Position numbers and translations under genes: made by a program | From: Ridgeia piscesae | Lineage: Eukaryota > Annelida > Polychaeta > Sabellida > Siboglinidae | Assembly: GCA_025642075.2 (NCBI GenBank) | Contig: JAODUO010001190.1 | Location: 61,001-125,000 of the forward strand | Direction of reading: 5' to 3' | Length of the DNA: 64,000 nucleotides | In this document: positions 47,441 to 63,142 of the stretch, piece by piece | How positions within the stretch are numbered: position 1 is the stretch's first letter | How the letters are laid out: each line of letters opens with the position of its first letter | Notes under the pieces: generated by a model | Told to the model about the DNA's origin: nothing | Databases searched by the model: none | Seen by the model: the letters and a program-made list of their open reading frames with translations, nothing else

Positions 47441-48386
47441 ATGTACGACAAATTTTGCTTTTGAAAAAGAAACGATAGTCACGAGGTATTTGGGATAGCC
47501 AAAAGTGCGCGAACAGTTTAACCTTATCTCGTAGGTGGCGCCTCTGTTCGGGAACTGACCACGAAGGTTTTTGTTAGTCCTTCAGTTCAAGTACAAAATG
47601 TCGATTTTAGTCAAACGTACCTTCGACCTAACTCTAACCGTCAACCTAACAGAAACGTAACCCTTTTGAAAAAGACATAAATTTTACACTTGAATGTGTA
47701 GCTCCCACCATCCTGGAAATTCGATATTCAGATCATTCGCCAGATAATGCTTTTGAAGAATCGTTGCAACGTTCAAAACTTTAAACTCTTTGGGCTCTAC
47801 GAAAACATCGATTTGCTCCTCCGCTAAAGCACCATCTGGTTTTCCCAAAACCTGTAGTTACACATATTGTATGTCTGAAATGTTCCCATGGGCCCGACTT
47901 CACTCCTCCCTATCTTCAGCAATAGGGACATCGGTGCAAAATACAAGTTTTATCTATTTAGAATACTAATTTGCAGCACAATGAAACTATCAAGGTATGC
48001 CACAAACATTTCGACCCTCTTATAGTCAACGACTGGACACAGCCATGTGCTACAACGCTATGGGGTGAATTCCGATCTTTATTCTGATAGGATGATTATT
48101 ACAACATTAGTTGTGGAGCGCCATGCATGTCAAATTAAACAGTTAAAATTTAATGTATAATCTGTAACAGACCCAAAAGTACCCAGAAAGCTTTTTGTGG
48201 AGGCGTCCCATAAAATTATTATGGACCTCCTAGGCAACCCTTCCGATTTGTCTTCCCCTGTCAACGGTTCACTTATTCTCGATAAGTTTATACGTTCTTG
48301 TTCTTGTCGGTATACTGGCCAACACTCCTGGTGTAGTCAAACGGTCGGGGTTGGGTGCGCATGCTTGTTGGGTTATTAGTCATGTA

Positions 48387-48830
48387 TTAAAGCTTGTCGA
48401 AAATGTTCAGGAATGTTAGCAATTGGGAATTCCAGTCTCTTACTGTTCGAGGGAAATATGAACATTTATAGCAGTTCTTACTGGCGTGGATAGTGTTGAA
48501 TGTTTTATTGTTTAAATGCCTTGATAGGCGTTGTACGGGCTGGAGGAGGTTATTGATAGGCAAGGGTAGGTGCCCATAGATGGCTTTGTGGAGTATGGTG
48601 AGGGGTCTGTTTGTTCGTCTGGTTATTAATTGGTGTAGGTGTAACTGTTTACTCGTTCTAATGACTTCCGACTTGACTGCTTTGAGTGACTTGTACTTGC
48701 ATTCCTATGACGTATAACGTAGGGTAGGGTGGGGCATGGAGCCCCCGTGTGGTAACAAGCCTCTTGTATTACGTCAGTTTTACGTGTTTGAGATCTGTGT
48801 CTGGTGGACGAATACAATGCTGCCACCTAT
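48387..48830 (-). mobile_element. LINE ORF2 C-terminus, reversed
   Basis: On the minus strand, one frame ending at a stop (48,389-48,387) reads LITRRTNRPLTILHKAIYGH, then LPINNLLQPVQRLSRHLNNK and YKCSYFPRTVRDWNS. The pattern L..+++...L..L+K...G......L....R..R..+...F......+.YK.SFFPRT+.DWN is the conserved tail of many invertebrate LINE ORF2 proteins. Upstream sequence to about 48,830 continues in other frames. The element is truncated and inactive. Confidence 0.8.
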
Positions 48831-48839
48831 TGACTACTC

Positions 48840-51038
<2,199 letters not shown>

Positions 51039-51041
<3 letters not shown>

Positions 51042-51243
51042 TTAAATTGCTCAAATTGTATGTGTTGTGTTGTAGGAAAGTTCCCTTCACACATATTAGA
51101 TTGACATATTTTTAAATATATATATATATATATTTTTGTTTTAAATATTAAAATATATATATATATTTAAAAATATGTCAATCTAATATGTGTGAAGGGA
51201 ACTTTCCTACAACACAACACATACAATTTGAGCAATTTAAATT
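51039..51243. repeat. Near-perfect palindrome (foldback)
   Basis: The left arm from aatttaaattgctcaaattg (51,039) is the exact reverse complement of the right arm ending caatttgagcaatttaaatt (51,243). The roughly 80 unique bases per arm match without mismatch by eye. The centre is AT-rich with slightly unequal (AT)n. The left flank is a (AT)n tract. Confidence 0.85.
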
Positions 51244-51784
51244 CGATGTAATATACAATAGATACAGAAGTCATGATTTTTGTTAAACCTTTTTGGACCA
51301 AAATATGCTTGTTGATGTGACGTATTGCGCAATAGTTGTTATGCACATGATTCATAATGCTACTCTTTTTCGAATACATCCGTGAGAAATAAGCATTTTT
51401 CCTCTTTACAGAGAAGATGCGGTTCCCAGACGAAGCTACAGTTCCATTACTCCCGATTACATGGATATGTAAACCAATTTTTTTCACGATACATATACAT
51501 ACACTACTTTATCAAGACGTTTCAGTTGTTAGTATTTTCACCAATGCTCCGGATTTCATAATAAATGTTAGGTTATATAACACATGGTGTATGTCACGAT
51601 TTATTTATGTTGTTCCATGCATTACGCTTTACTTAACATAAGTGTATCAATATGTTTGGTTAACATCATATCAGTGTATCACTTAATTAACTAGCCATCA
51701 AATCCTTTAAAGTTTCTTTCTATTACGTATAGAACATTTGTCTATTTTGTGCATAAACTATACATCTGCAAATCAGAAAATATT

Positions 51785-52080
51785 GTATCCTACGTTATCC
51801 ATAGACACCCCTTGGGGAAAGCCAAGCCAGCAGCCACATATTTTGGTGAGATGACGATCCTTGTATACACTTTTCAAATTTCAATTTTTTCTGCCACTTC
51901 AAACCAAGGCACATTTCTTAGACACATTTATCAGGTTTATAATAATATGAACCTTAATCAGTTTTGTGTAATCCTTAGCCAGGATATAAACTTGCATTAG
52001 GCCCAGTTTTCATTAAAAAAACATGTTAAAGTATATCCAATTATATTTATTAAGAAAAGGTGGTGGATAACGTAGGATAC
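51785..52080. mobile_element. MITE-like element, 17-bp inverted repeats
   Basis: GTATCCTACGTTATCCA at 51,785-51,801 and its exact reverse complement at 52,064-52,080. Both are flanked externally by att, a possible 3-bp target duplication. The 296-bp interior is AT-rich without coding. The superfamily is undetermined. Confidence 0.45.
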
Positions 52081-52379
52081 ATTGGACAAAATGGCGAAAA
52101 TACCATCTCTGTTTGACGAATTGGTGCAATAAATCATAGATAGCTTGGATGATAACATTTATTGTTCCAAAAAGCTGTACGTATGTACTTTCGCATGAAA
52201 GTAATTATTTTAAAATACATAAAACATTATTTTCTCCATTTCTAAACCTGACAGGCGACGTTTTCTGGACTTTCAACCATATATCATCTTTTTCCATTCA
52301 AGTACAGGCCTACTTTTTCATTGACTTCATCAGACGCGATCTCGAACATCCACGTGTAGCACATCTATCATGTAGCATA

Positions 52380-52690
52380 CTTTGAACTGCACAGCACTGG
52401 AAGAATTCGTAACCACCTAGAACAGAAAACTACAGCGATTATAGTGCACACTTACGTGACGTCATTGGAAACGGTCTGCATTACTGGACTGCTGGTCATC
52501 TTCTCCACAGGCTACAAAGCGTGAAAAACACTTCAGCACGTCTCACACATAGAATGGAGAAACACGGTCACATCACTGTAGTTCTGAATGACCTTCACTG
52601 GCTGCCCATTAACCAATCCGTTAATTATAAACTATTAATGTTGACGTTTAGCCTATTAGTTATAATATGGCAGCTTCTATTGGGCTTAAT
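52380..52690 (+). pseudogene. L2/CR1-type LINE reverse transcriptase fragment
   Basis: Frames read ELHSTGRIRNHLEQKTTAII and VHTYVTSLE, then LQSVKNTSARLTHRMEKHGH and ITVVLNDLHWLPINQSVNYK followed by LLMLTF. This is the hallmark L2-type region (IGRIR..L......LVHA.V.S..DYCN....LQ.VQN.AARL......HI.PVL..LHWLPV..RI.YK.LLL.F). The catalytic YxDD region is upstream and absent. Frame changes between 52,470 and 52,520 show decay. Confidence 0.8.
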
Positions 52691-52859
52691 TAATCGGAAA
52701 CCAAGCGTTTTCCTATACGTTAGAATCAACGTTTCGCAAACACTGGCTCGTGGGGGAAATGTGGCCTGCGGACAGTTTTGAACTGGCCCACGAGACACGC
52801 GCTAAAATGGGCCTGTTCTACCATACAAGGTGCAGTGTTCGTCGGCTCGTCCTGGTGAG

Positions 52860-53172
52860 ACATATCACGCACTCATGATTGCTCTGTATAGAATTGACCT
52901 TTGTCTCGCGTGGACGCTGGGTAGTGTTGCATTGCGTTGTGGCATTAGGTTTAGGATATGTAGACGACGAGAAGGGCAGTGGAAGAACGGCTTTCATTTG
53001 CAGTGTACATAAAGCAGTAGAAATGGTTACTAAAAATGGTTATGTGGCGAACACGATGCGGGTACCGAAGATGTCAACCAGATATGCTGGACAAGCTACA
53101 CACCACATTCAGTGGTCGACGGGCCGACCTCGCTGCTTCTTAGTAAGTTCGTTTGTCGCCCTTGCAACCTGA
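52860..53172 (+). other. Open frame of unknown nature
   Basis: 97 codons with LGYVDDEKGSGRTAFICSVH followed by KAVEMVTKNGYV. GSGRT and the following hydrophobic/EM helix vaguely resemble a tyrosine phosphatase P-loop region (GxGRTG), but the catalytic HC is missing, so I do not assign it. Confidence 0.15.
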
Positions 53173-53364
53173 CGATGTTGAATTTGTCGCAGTCCCTGGA
53201 GACAACAAAGCTGCTTCGTAGGAGAATCTCAAATACCGGCGTCAAATTATCACGATTTGAAAGACAATTTTTTCACAGTGAATGAAAACCTCGTGGTTTT
53301 TCTGGTGTGCATTTAATGTTCTCTACCGTCTCTTGTCCTCTGTAGTGATCTTCCATTAGTATTA

Positions 53365-53720
<356 letters not shown>

Positions 53721-53729
53721 AGGTTAACT

Positions 53730-55240
53730 CATTTTCGCGTAAATATGCGCAAATTAACTAAAATGTGCAAAGAACGTTTTTTTATTGACGGCAGAATAGC
53801 TTAGTAGCAACACGTGATCAGAACTGATACGACTTGACAATAAGAGGGAGAGTATTCCCAAGAGTAACAAAAAGTAGCACTAGTTTCAGTTTTAGATTTG
53901 ACTTTAGGAACAAAAACTATGTCGGAAATAGATTATCGAAGCTGGATTTAATTTAAGTGAATGGAGCGAATTAAATATATATGACACTTAGAAATATGGC
54001 ACTTGCTTACATGAAAATGTGTGCATAAAATGGCACAAAGCATCGGTCCTCCTAAAGTCTCGTTTCACATGATTGGCTCATCTCCGCTTTGGTTTGGTCA
54101 CCCTCCTTTGTTCACCATCTACTTCCGCTGTGCCCTGCTGTTTTCCAGTCTGACCTCGCTTCTTTTTATACGTCCTGTCATTCACATCAACTTCAACTAC
54201 ACACTCATAGATGGGTGTGTAGGCTGTAATCGTGTTTTAAAACCACGTGATATGCAATAGCAAACATAACACCTCCAACGAGACGCACGCAACTATGAAC
54301 ACCACACGAGAGCGATTATGACGGCAATTACGCCACGTTACAAAGGAGGATATGAATTATAGTTATATATGGCAACAGTACCGGTTGTGGCTATTTAATT
54401 ATATCCATATATGACGTTGACCTTAGCAGTTACACGTTCACACGACGAACAATATTCATCTTTGATCGAATGTGACTTCATGACCTTCAAGCCGGAAGAG
54501 ATTGGAGGATTATGTGGCACGAGAATCGTTAATAAAACGATCGTCACATTCCAGCACAGCCAGAGGTAAAGCCCCTGAGCTGTGTTCAATATTTCATGAA
54601 AACTAAATGCCGATTTGAAGAGCCTTTAATCTGAGTGCGAATTGCTATTGATTGAGTAGATGTCACGTCCGGAAAGCCAACGAGCGTTTGACATAATTCA
54701 CGCTCACTACTGCATCAGGCGGACAATTAGTAACGTATTTGTGACACTCGCGCCGTCTAGTAAGATAATGTCCGACTTGACTGAACCATCGTTAGCGGAA
54801 ATGGTAATGTTTCCAGATTAGTGCGATTAAAACTCGTGTCTGCCGAATGAGTATGATGCCTTACTCTAGCCTATTTATGTGGCTTACAGCGGATAGGAGT
54901 AGAACGTTTCTACGTGTCCACGGCATACTGTGGAGTATGAGTTTGAATTGCAGCCAATACGACTACAAATGCTCCATGTCGTATTCTGTAGTGTGTGTTT
55001 GAATTACAAACAAGTAAGACGCTTCAAATTACTCTGGAATACGTATGACACATACAACCAATACACACGAGCCGTTTATAAGGCTTGCTATGGATACATG
55101 CACATTTCTGGCACTTATTCTGGAGTGCATATGGACGTCGACCGCCAAAGCTGAAGAGTAAAATTTTACCTAGGCTTGCTTGGAACACATATGGACTGTA
55201 AGTTACAACCATCATGTAACTCAACGCAGACAACCAGTGT
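53730..55240. other. Non-coding stretch
   Basis: No gene supported. The largest frame (79 codons at 54,021) has no domain. A trichromatic repeat border lies on its left and the CpG-rich block on its right. Confidence 0.45.
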
Positions 55241-55242
55241 AA

Positions 55243-55250
55243 TATAAAGG
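55243..55250 (+). promoter_or_regulatory. TATA box of putative gene
   Basis: TATAAAGG, about 30 bp before the start of a markedly CpG-rich block. Confidence 0.35.
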
Positions 55251-55274
55251 CCTCCTACGTTCGTTTTTTCAAGG

Positions 55275-55970
55275 CGCTGATTTCCCGTAGGAGCGTCTTC
55301 ACAGCGTAGCAAGAGCTATCCCCAACGACATCCGACAGTTGTTCATTTGATCGTACTTTGTGACTAAGGCAAGTGGTCTTGCATGAACCAGAGGGGTATA
55401 CGCGAGGGAGCGATTCCGTCGGCACTAACGTGTCCCATTATCGTCAAATGTTCGCCAGACGAAAAAGCGCCATTCCCGTGGTGCTGCAGCAACCTTTCGT
55501 TGTGTCCATGCGAATCACTGCGTAGATGGAAGTCGGTGCTACATTACGTCGGCCGTAATCTTTTCGCTCGAGAGACCTATAACCGTTCGTGTGGGTCGAA
55601 GTTTGTTTGTGTCTCCGTCTCCTTGAGGGTCGTGCCGTTCGTTGGTCGCCCGTTAGGCGAGCTTCGGTTCAATCTCGCCTGATTTATAACGGTCGCGAGC
55701 GGGACTTCTGTGTCAGCGACGGAAAGCCGTGCTGGACGGTACACGGAGTATTGATTGGTGTACGCGACACCTGACAGACGGTCGAGTGGGGTTGCGTCAG
55801 TTACGCCTCAGGCACGTCTGTGACCAGTGTCCAACGGAGACGGACAGAGAGGCACACGCAGTGGACAGAGGCTCGATCGGTTGGTTCCCAGTGGAAAACG
55901 TCGACTCGCTCGCATTGACAAGTAAATGTGTTTCGCGAACGTCAACTGTCAGAAACAGTGTCAGACAAAG
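55275..55970 (+). other. Putative first exon, CpG-rich
   Basis: About 700 bp with many CpG dinucleotides in an otherwise CpG-poor window, starting about 30 bp after a TATA box. It ends at gacaaag|gtaagtg, a near-consensus 5' splice site at 55,971. The last ATG (55,926) opens 15 codons, MCFANVNCQKQCQTK, that run into the donor. Earlier frames are short and overlapping (up to 99 codons at 55,383) and look like leader. No matching downstream exon is recognised, so the gene's identity and even its reality are unproven. A retroelement leader would also fit. Confidence 0.3.
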
Positions 55971-57990
55971 GTAAGTGAAAGTGAAAATGCGTGTACATGT
56001 GCTCGGACGCGCACACGCACACATACGCACTATATTGACTTTTTCACTGACCTCGTGCTTGCATGTTATGTATTTCTGATGACTATTGTTCGTAATCTAA
56101 CCATTGCCCAAAAAGACATTCGTCTGGTTTGCAGAATACAAAAGCGGTAGGCGGCAGGTTGGCGATACCTTTATTAGCACATGATTTACATCCGCGCAAA
56201 TGATGATGAAATCTGCAAAAACATAATATTATGCTTTCGCGCTTCCGCATGAGGTCCAAATGGTGTTCGACTGAAACGATCTGTCAGAAGATAAAGTATA
56301 AAGCTGCACATTAAACAGTCCTGATGTCTGGATATTGTGTTAATAGGCTCTTACCTTTATTTCGTCATGAGCTTAGAACCACTTTAAAATGTCAGTCTGA
56401 AGTAAACAAGCATGTTAGCTGTTGTTTATGTCAAGGTCGTCAGCTCTACCACCGAATAATAAACGCATGACATGCAAATTTCTTTTTATCTTAACACCAT
56501 TTTATATTAACTTGCATATTATGTGGGGGGGGGAAATTGTTGTTGAGATAGTGATACATAGTTTCTAAGGCATGTTGATTCACTTGGAATTCCTATTTGA
56601 AAGATGACAATCTCTGATTGCAACATTAATATAATGATGCATAACCTATCTTTTCGCGGCATTAGCAGCACTTACTGTGTTATCAGTATGAAGTTCCGAT
56701 GTTCTAAATGCCGAAGTAATCTACTATGCTTTCCAAGGTAGTTCAAGCGTAAAATCGTCATTCACTTTCGTCGGTTATCGATGCGATTCTGTTCCAGCTG
56801 TGTCGATTTGACGCTAGTCCACACTCGTCTCTATGGTTGCGTGGGTCTGACATCAAAAAATGCCATTTACAACAATTGCTTTGTTTAACGAGTCACCAAA
56901 CGTCAACAATGGATTAATATCAATCACACATGGCTGAATATGACTAACACATAACTAAATATGACGAATGTATTCAGATGTGTTGATCAAGCGTATTTCC
57001 TAGTGGTAAATGCATTATCTATCGAAGAAATAGTTGCCTTTGAATTATACTTAACATGGTTACCGGAGTGATGGAGAATACTGTAGACTGATTTCATACT
57101 TCACAATAATGCAATATAGTATGTATTCGCAGACACGTTCACTATAGAAACAACGTTTTTTTACTAATTGCGAAACATAAAGGTATTATAAACAAATCAT
57201 CTCTTGTACAGAGACCTTCGGTCGTCAAGTTGATAATTATTTATTTTCTGTCATAAAAATTACCCGGAAGTCGAGCTTTTCAGTTGCCGCGCTGATTCTG
57301 GGGGATTTAATTCCTAACAACGTTAAGTCGGCAGGTAATATAGTTGCATTTCGCTGTTACCTTAACACATATCTACGTAACAGCGCCTATTGCCCGTAGG
57401 TTGTTGCGCATCTGTCCAATTGGTGACAACCTTCCCACTGCCTTCGACTATGACAGTGTTCGCCCCACTGGTTTTGTTGCGCCCCTCTACGCGGATTCCC
57501 TGAGGATAATGGCGTTACTGTAATTGATTGGCATTGACATTGACATTATTATTATTTCAAAGTGATATCCTTCGATATAAAATAAGAGTTTTTCTGCCAA
57601 GATATTTTTACTTCACTATTAGACCATTGCCTAAACTTCTTTATATGAAATAATTAGCGCAAGTTAAACGCAATCGATTGTACTATGCACTATTTGTGTA
57701 GATTTTGCTGACGCACAGTTTTCATTGCAGGACACAAACACATAGAATGGAATTTATTTCCTGGTTCCTGCGATTTAAAAACGGTACGCCTATAATGTTT
57801 GATAACAACCTTCATTAACTGGTCCGACTATGATATCCAAATCAAACCTAGCATATATTAAAAACTTTATTCTATCTACGTTATCATGTTTAATAAAATA
57901 ATACCTTAACTCAACACTATGTTTCAATATTATGGAATTTGTGCTCACTTGTGCAATCCCATTTTAGAAAACAATGTCATATGTTAAGAA
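55971..57990. other. Non-coding stretch
   Basis: AT-rich, no supported gene. A G10 run is at about 56,523. Open frames are short. Confidence 0.5.
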
Positions 57991-57991
57991 T

Positions 57992-57993
<2 letters not shown>

Positions 57994-58041
<48 letters not shown>
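57994..58041. repeat. (AT)n microsatellite
   Basis: About 48 bp. Confidence 0.95.
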
Positions 58042-58044
<3 letters not shown>

Positions 58045-58059
58045 TCTTTGATTGAATCT

Positions 58060-58560
58060 TGACCAAACCATTTTGTTTCAACAATTTTGAACCAAATGAC
58101 CTTGAACTTGATTTTTTTTACACTGACCTTGACCTTTAAGCACGCCAAAATATAAGAAATGAATTCCTCGCGTTAAACTTGTAGAGAAAAGTGCTGTGCG
58201 AGCAAGGTTGGGGTTATGAGGTTGTCTACCCAGTGGCGACAATTGGATGAAGCCTGTCTAGGTATTCACACATCTCCTCCCACGTCTTGAAACCAGTCTG
58301 TAGGAAGGATTGCAGGAGAATAGAAGACACCATCCTGAATGCGCGCAACGCACGCACCCATGGTTTACTTTCATGTATGATTTTTGATTATGATGTATGA
58401 AAATAAGTAAATTTCAACAATTTTGAACACAAACTGACCTTGACCTTGAGTGTATACATTGACCTTGACCTTGATTTTATACATTGACCTTGACCTTTAA
58501 TCACGACAAAAGTATCCGAAATGAATTACTCGAGTCATACGTATATAGAAAAGTGATAGC
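58060..58560. repeat. Two copies of a TGACCTTGACCT-bearing repeat
   Basis: caacaattttgaac..gaccttgacctttaa.cacg through ..atagaaaagtg occurs at about 58,080-58,195 and 58,415-58,555. TGACCTTGACCT sits at 58,124, 58,435, 58,460 and 58,485. This is two AGGTCA half-sites in DR0 on the minus strand. Confidence 0.75.
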
Positions 58561-61469
58561 ATACATGATTCTAGGTCTATTAGTGCAAACGTTTTACTTG
58601 GATTAAGCTTAATTAGCGTTAATAATGCTAATTAGCTAATTAAGCATGTCCCCCAAAGTTGGCCCCGTGCCAACAAAGCTCAATATCTTCCAAACACTCA
58701 TGTGAATACATATCAATCAAAAATCCTTACAGTAATTACAATTTCTAGGTTCATTGTCCTGCAACTAGACTAATAGTGTAGGCATTTCAGCGATAGTGAC
58801 ATTAAGAAGAAATTGCGCCAAACAACCGATTGGTTTTTTATGGTAGGTCCGTTCTATTACAACACGGTATCCAGTTTATGTGGCTGCCCAACGTGCTTGA
58901 TGTTTACATAACAGTAATAAATACAGTTTTTTTCTGTTATAACAATACGTCTTATATTCAAAACAAACGCGTATCATTACATTGTATGCGTGATAGTTTT
59001 CTATATATAGTTCTTACCTTTGTTAATTTCTACGCATGCACTTGAATGTGTGAATGACAGTCTAACGACTAGCTGTGAGACGAGATGTTGATATTGTGTT
59101 TCTTGCTTAACATTTTGTATGTGGTGTTACCAAAAACCCAACCTACCAAATCTGTCATGTTTTATTGACATCTATTGTAAAGCATCAGAGAGAGAGCTTT
59201 GACCGATCATCTCAAATATAACTACACTGAGTTTGGCGACACTATTATAAACATGGCGTTTTCATAAAAGTCTGAAACCATTTGTGAAATATATCCGTTC
59301 TGTAATTCTTAGGCAAATGAATTGTCAGAAAATTGAAATACTTTCAGTTTGCTGACGGAAACACAGCGCCCAGGGAAAACTTTGCTTAGAACGTTAGGGA
59401 GCGGTGATAACCAATGAAAAGCCGACGCTGACACACGTGACGTAACTGCCTAGGGAAGTCTCGCTCAATTCCCGAAAGACATACACATATCGCGCGGTTC
59501 GACACGCGTTATTTTGGAGTGTGGTAGACAATGACCTGGTGAATAATATATTTAACGATTACGTAATACATCATCGTGGATCGTCTCCTACAGGCGATTA
59601 TTTCAGAGCTGCCTTGGCTATAGATCGCCATTATCATTTCTCAACACATGGTTGATCTCCTTGTAACGCCTATATTGGCGTTCAGGGCAGCGATGAAATT
59701 CCTCCACCCCGGTTTAATCCTTTGCCAATCTGTCGATGGTGCCCCTGTGACTTGCCTCCTTCGCATCTATTTCCACAGGTCTGCGCCATGTTGTCAGCTG
59801 AAGTCCGACCTGTCGTTTATTCACAATAAAGTCGAAGCATATGTTGTTTCGCCGTTGATTTTTTTGTTTTGATCGATGATAATGATTACAGATAACATCG
59901 ATCACCATGATGATATATGAGGGGATAAGTAACACGATCCATCTCCATCTTGCTGTTATTTTCATATTAGAGGATAAATAACACGATCCATCTCCATCTT
60001 GTTATTATTATTATGTCATCAATGTTGCTCTGCGCGGTTATCGTTTTGTCACACTGAATTGTAACGCTAATCTCCAAAATCTAGAATAAAGCTGAAACTA
60101 CCGCTGCAATTCGCAAACCCACATGGGTATGTTTTTTTCGCAATTTTATTTCCACCCAAAATCACTCGTTGTCTCTTGTCTCGATGGGACTTTTGCGTGT
60201 CTTTGTTAATGGGATCGTGCGTGGCCATCGCCATTTCGTCTGCCTCGTCGGAATTCTGGTACCCTGAGCATAGGTTCCATTTTCCGCGTACTTGCCTATA
60301 AATATGCCATATCTCCTTATTCTTTTTCTATCCCTAGTTGTCTCCGAATTGTCACGCGATGTAATTAATAGTGTCTTTACGGTGTGAGCCTGCGTTAAAC
60401 TAAGTAGAGGAAGACATAAACTTGTCAAGACAACGGGGCGACTAGCGCCGGTTTGCTGGTATAAATGGGAAATAACTCTTAAACGTGCTCCATTGACATA
60501 TAGCATATAGTGTTTTTCGTTTGTCTGACATTTAAGCAGAGCGCTTGATACAGTGGTCATTGGAAACAGAGACGCCACGAATGTCATACAAATACAGACA
60601 ATTCGCTGTCTGTAAACCCTCACTCCACCGGAGATTTGCGTAACATCTACATCTCCGTTGATGTAGATTCGTTGGTCTTCCGAACCATATATTGAAGCTT
60701 GTGAAGTATTTCGTATGTGTTTGTCTACTTCTGTTTTGGCATCCATCCTTTTGTGATATCCATCATCGGTGCGGATTTGCATGCCCCGCATGATTTGAAA
60801 ATGGATCCCATAAGGTGGTTTTCTCGTAAAGTTGATATCAATATCTTTGTAATAATTGTTTCCCTGCGGGATCGTCTTCGTTTATCTGGCTACTTTTATG
60901 CTAAAATGTAGCGCATTTCTAAAAAAAATTATACGCTACATTACGGGCGAGTCCTAATACCACCCAAGTTTTGTTTTCGCAAATCATCAAAACAATTCCT
61001 AAATTACATTGTGCAGCTTATTATTCGCATTTGATTCGGTTTTTCTCGTCCTTTCACTGAAAACAACAGTTATTGGTGCATTATTCTGTCTGCACATAAC
61101 TGTCTCGCTTAATGTCGTACTATCGAGACATCGCAGACTGAAATTTTTTCCACTGGTAAACGCAATGTTGCCTACAGTTACTTGTAATATGATACACGAG
61201 TTAGGCTATGCTTGTAGGCATATGCATGCTTGTGTGTATTATGTTCTCACAATTCTCCGTTAGTGAGGGATTGTTGCCGAGTTTGGTCGTTTTGTAGCGT
61301 TCGTTAGGCGGGCATACATCGATTACGAGTTTTTCTACGATTATTCGGAACAGCCATCTGTGACGTTTCACTTAACAAGTTTTTAAAGATCCTGCACACC
61401 GTCCATCATGCTCCTAGGACGGGGGGGGGCTTCGTATCAACAGTGACATTTGATATAGATCACAGCAGT

Positions 61470-61815
<346 letters not shown>

Positions 61816-62051
61816 TAAAGAGTTACAGCAGGCGAGTATATCAGGGCAAGAGTTACGTAATAATTAAAATAAAAGGTGTCAGCTCGTCTACCTGTCTGTA
61901 TTAGGGTGATGGCATTACCTACCATGCCAGTTGCAACCAACATATTAGGGATTTGAGTATACCTCCATTATGGTATGGGCAGTTTTACTAGTATCTTCAA
62001 CATAACTGGTTATATCACCAGCTAATTTTCACTAGGAACATCCCGACGTCC

Positions 62052-62388
62052 TAGCACCGTTTCATTAGCGTTCATCCCGGCTGCGTGGCACATTACGTCA
62101 TCGGAAGCGTTTAGGAAATCAGTAGAGAAAACCGACAGTCGCCGCCTCGACTCGCAAGAACTCGATAAGCGCTGGTGCGCGCAAGTCAAACTGCGGCAAC
62201 AGCGCGTGAAGACTCCAGTCTCGCCTAAGTAACCGTCGCAGTATATCGCGCGTGAAATTAGAAGTATCGATTTTGTCGCCGCTAACCCCAGCGTCCTTGA
62301 TCCTGCGCATCCGGTTAGCGCCATGTCCGGCAACACAGTCGCGACAAGCGCAAATGTGTCAAATTACGACAATGACCTCGTGAAATAG
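62052..62388 (+). other. CpG-rich open segment with one internal stop
   Basis: One frame is open from RRPSTVSLAFIPAAWHITSS through SRRLDSQELDKRWCAQVKLR to a TAA at about 62,230. The same frame then continues as QYIAREIRSIDFVAANPSVL to a final TAG at 62,386-62,388. It is GC-richer than its flanks. It could be a transposon remnant or promoter-associated DNA. No family recognised. Confidence 0.2.
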
Positions 62389-62824
62389 TCCCATAACATC
62401 AAGGCGACTACGTGATGGCCCAGTAAGCGACTGTGACATCGCCACGAGGGAGTGACTCGCGAACTATCTCGTCAGGTCGATAAAACCAGGTTCCTGGCCC
62501 TAAGAAACAAACACGACATTGATGATGTGCACTTGAAGGTAACTAGAGGAATTAGCGTGATCCGTGATAAGACTTGGGTCGATAGACCTGTAATGTATCT
62601 GGGACGAATAATTGTCCATGAGCTTTTGTGAAATAAATCCGCAAAGTGCATGATCCAGAGGACGTTACGGCACGAAAGAATAGGAAACCAACCCTGTTTG
62701 ATGTTTTCATGGTTACAACACAAATGGATCCCGAGAGATTGGATCTTGCAATCATGCATCTCTCTCTCGCTCGCTCTCATCTAGTCCAGTTGATTCAAAG
62801 CGTAGTACAACTGTTTGGAATCTG

Positions 62825-63045
62825 TACATTATTTGCAAAAATTTGGCTTTGTCTTGCTTTATATTAAGTGTGTGTAGTTGGTACCAGAACTTGACAGATA
62901 CGAAATAGCAACGTAGATTATAAATAACAACTGGTTCCTATTTGCAAAAATTGGCTTTGCTGTAATTAAGTTGTGTGTAGTTGGTACCAGAACTTGACAG
63001 ATACGAAATAGCAACGTAGATTATAAATAACAACTGGTTCCTATT
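62825..63045. repeat. Tandem duplication of about 105 bp
   Basis: atttgcaaaaatttggcttt through ..aataacaactggttccta is present twice, starting at about 62,829 and 62,941. The second copy lacks about 10 bp. Confidence 0.9.
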
Positions 63046-63142
63046 TCCACATAAATGGTATTGTTAATTAAGTCATGCTCCACTCCTTATGTGGCGCTAC
63101 TGTAATGATAAATTTTCCATGCAATACATATACCGACCAAAC

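Noticed and set aside
52860..53172. Tyrosine phosphatase fragment
   Set aside because: GSGRT is present without the preceding catalytic His-Cys and without supporting flanking motifs.
60162..60791. 209-codon minus-strand frame as a gene
   Set aside because: No recognisable motif, basic low-information composition, no splice context. An open frame of this length can occur by chance in 64 kb. Transcript evidence would change this.
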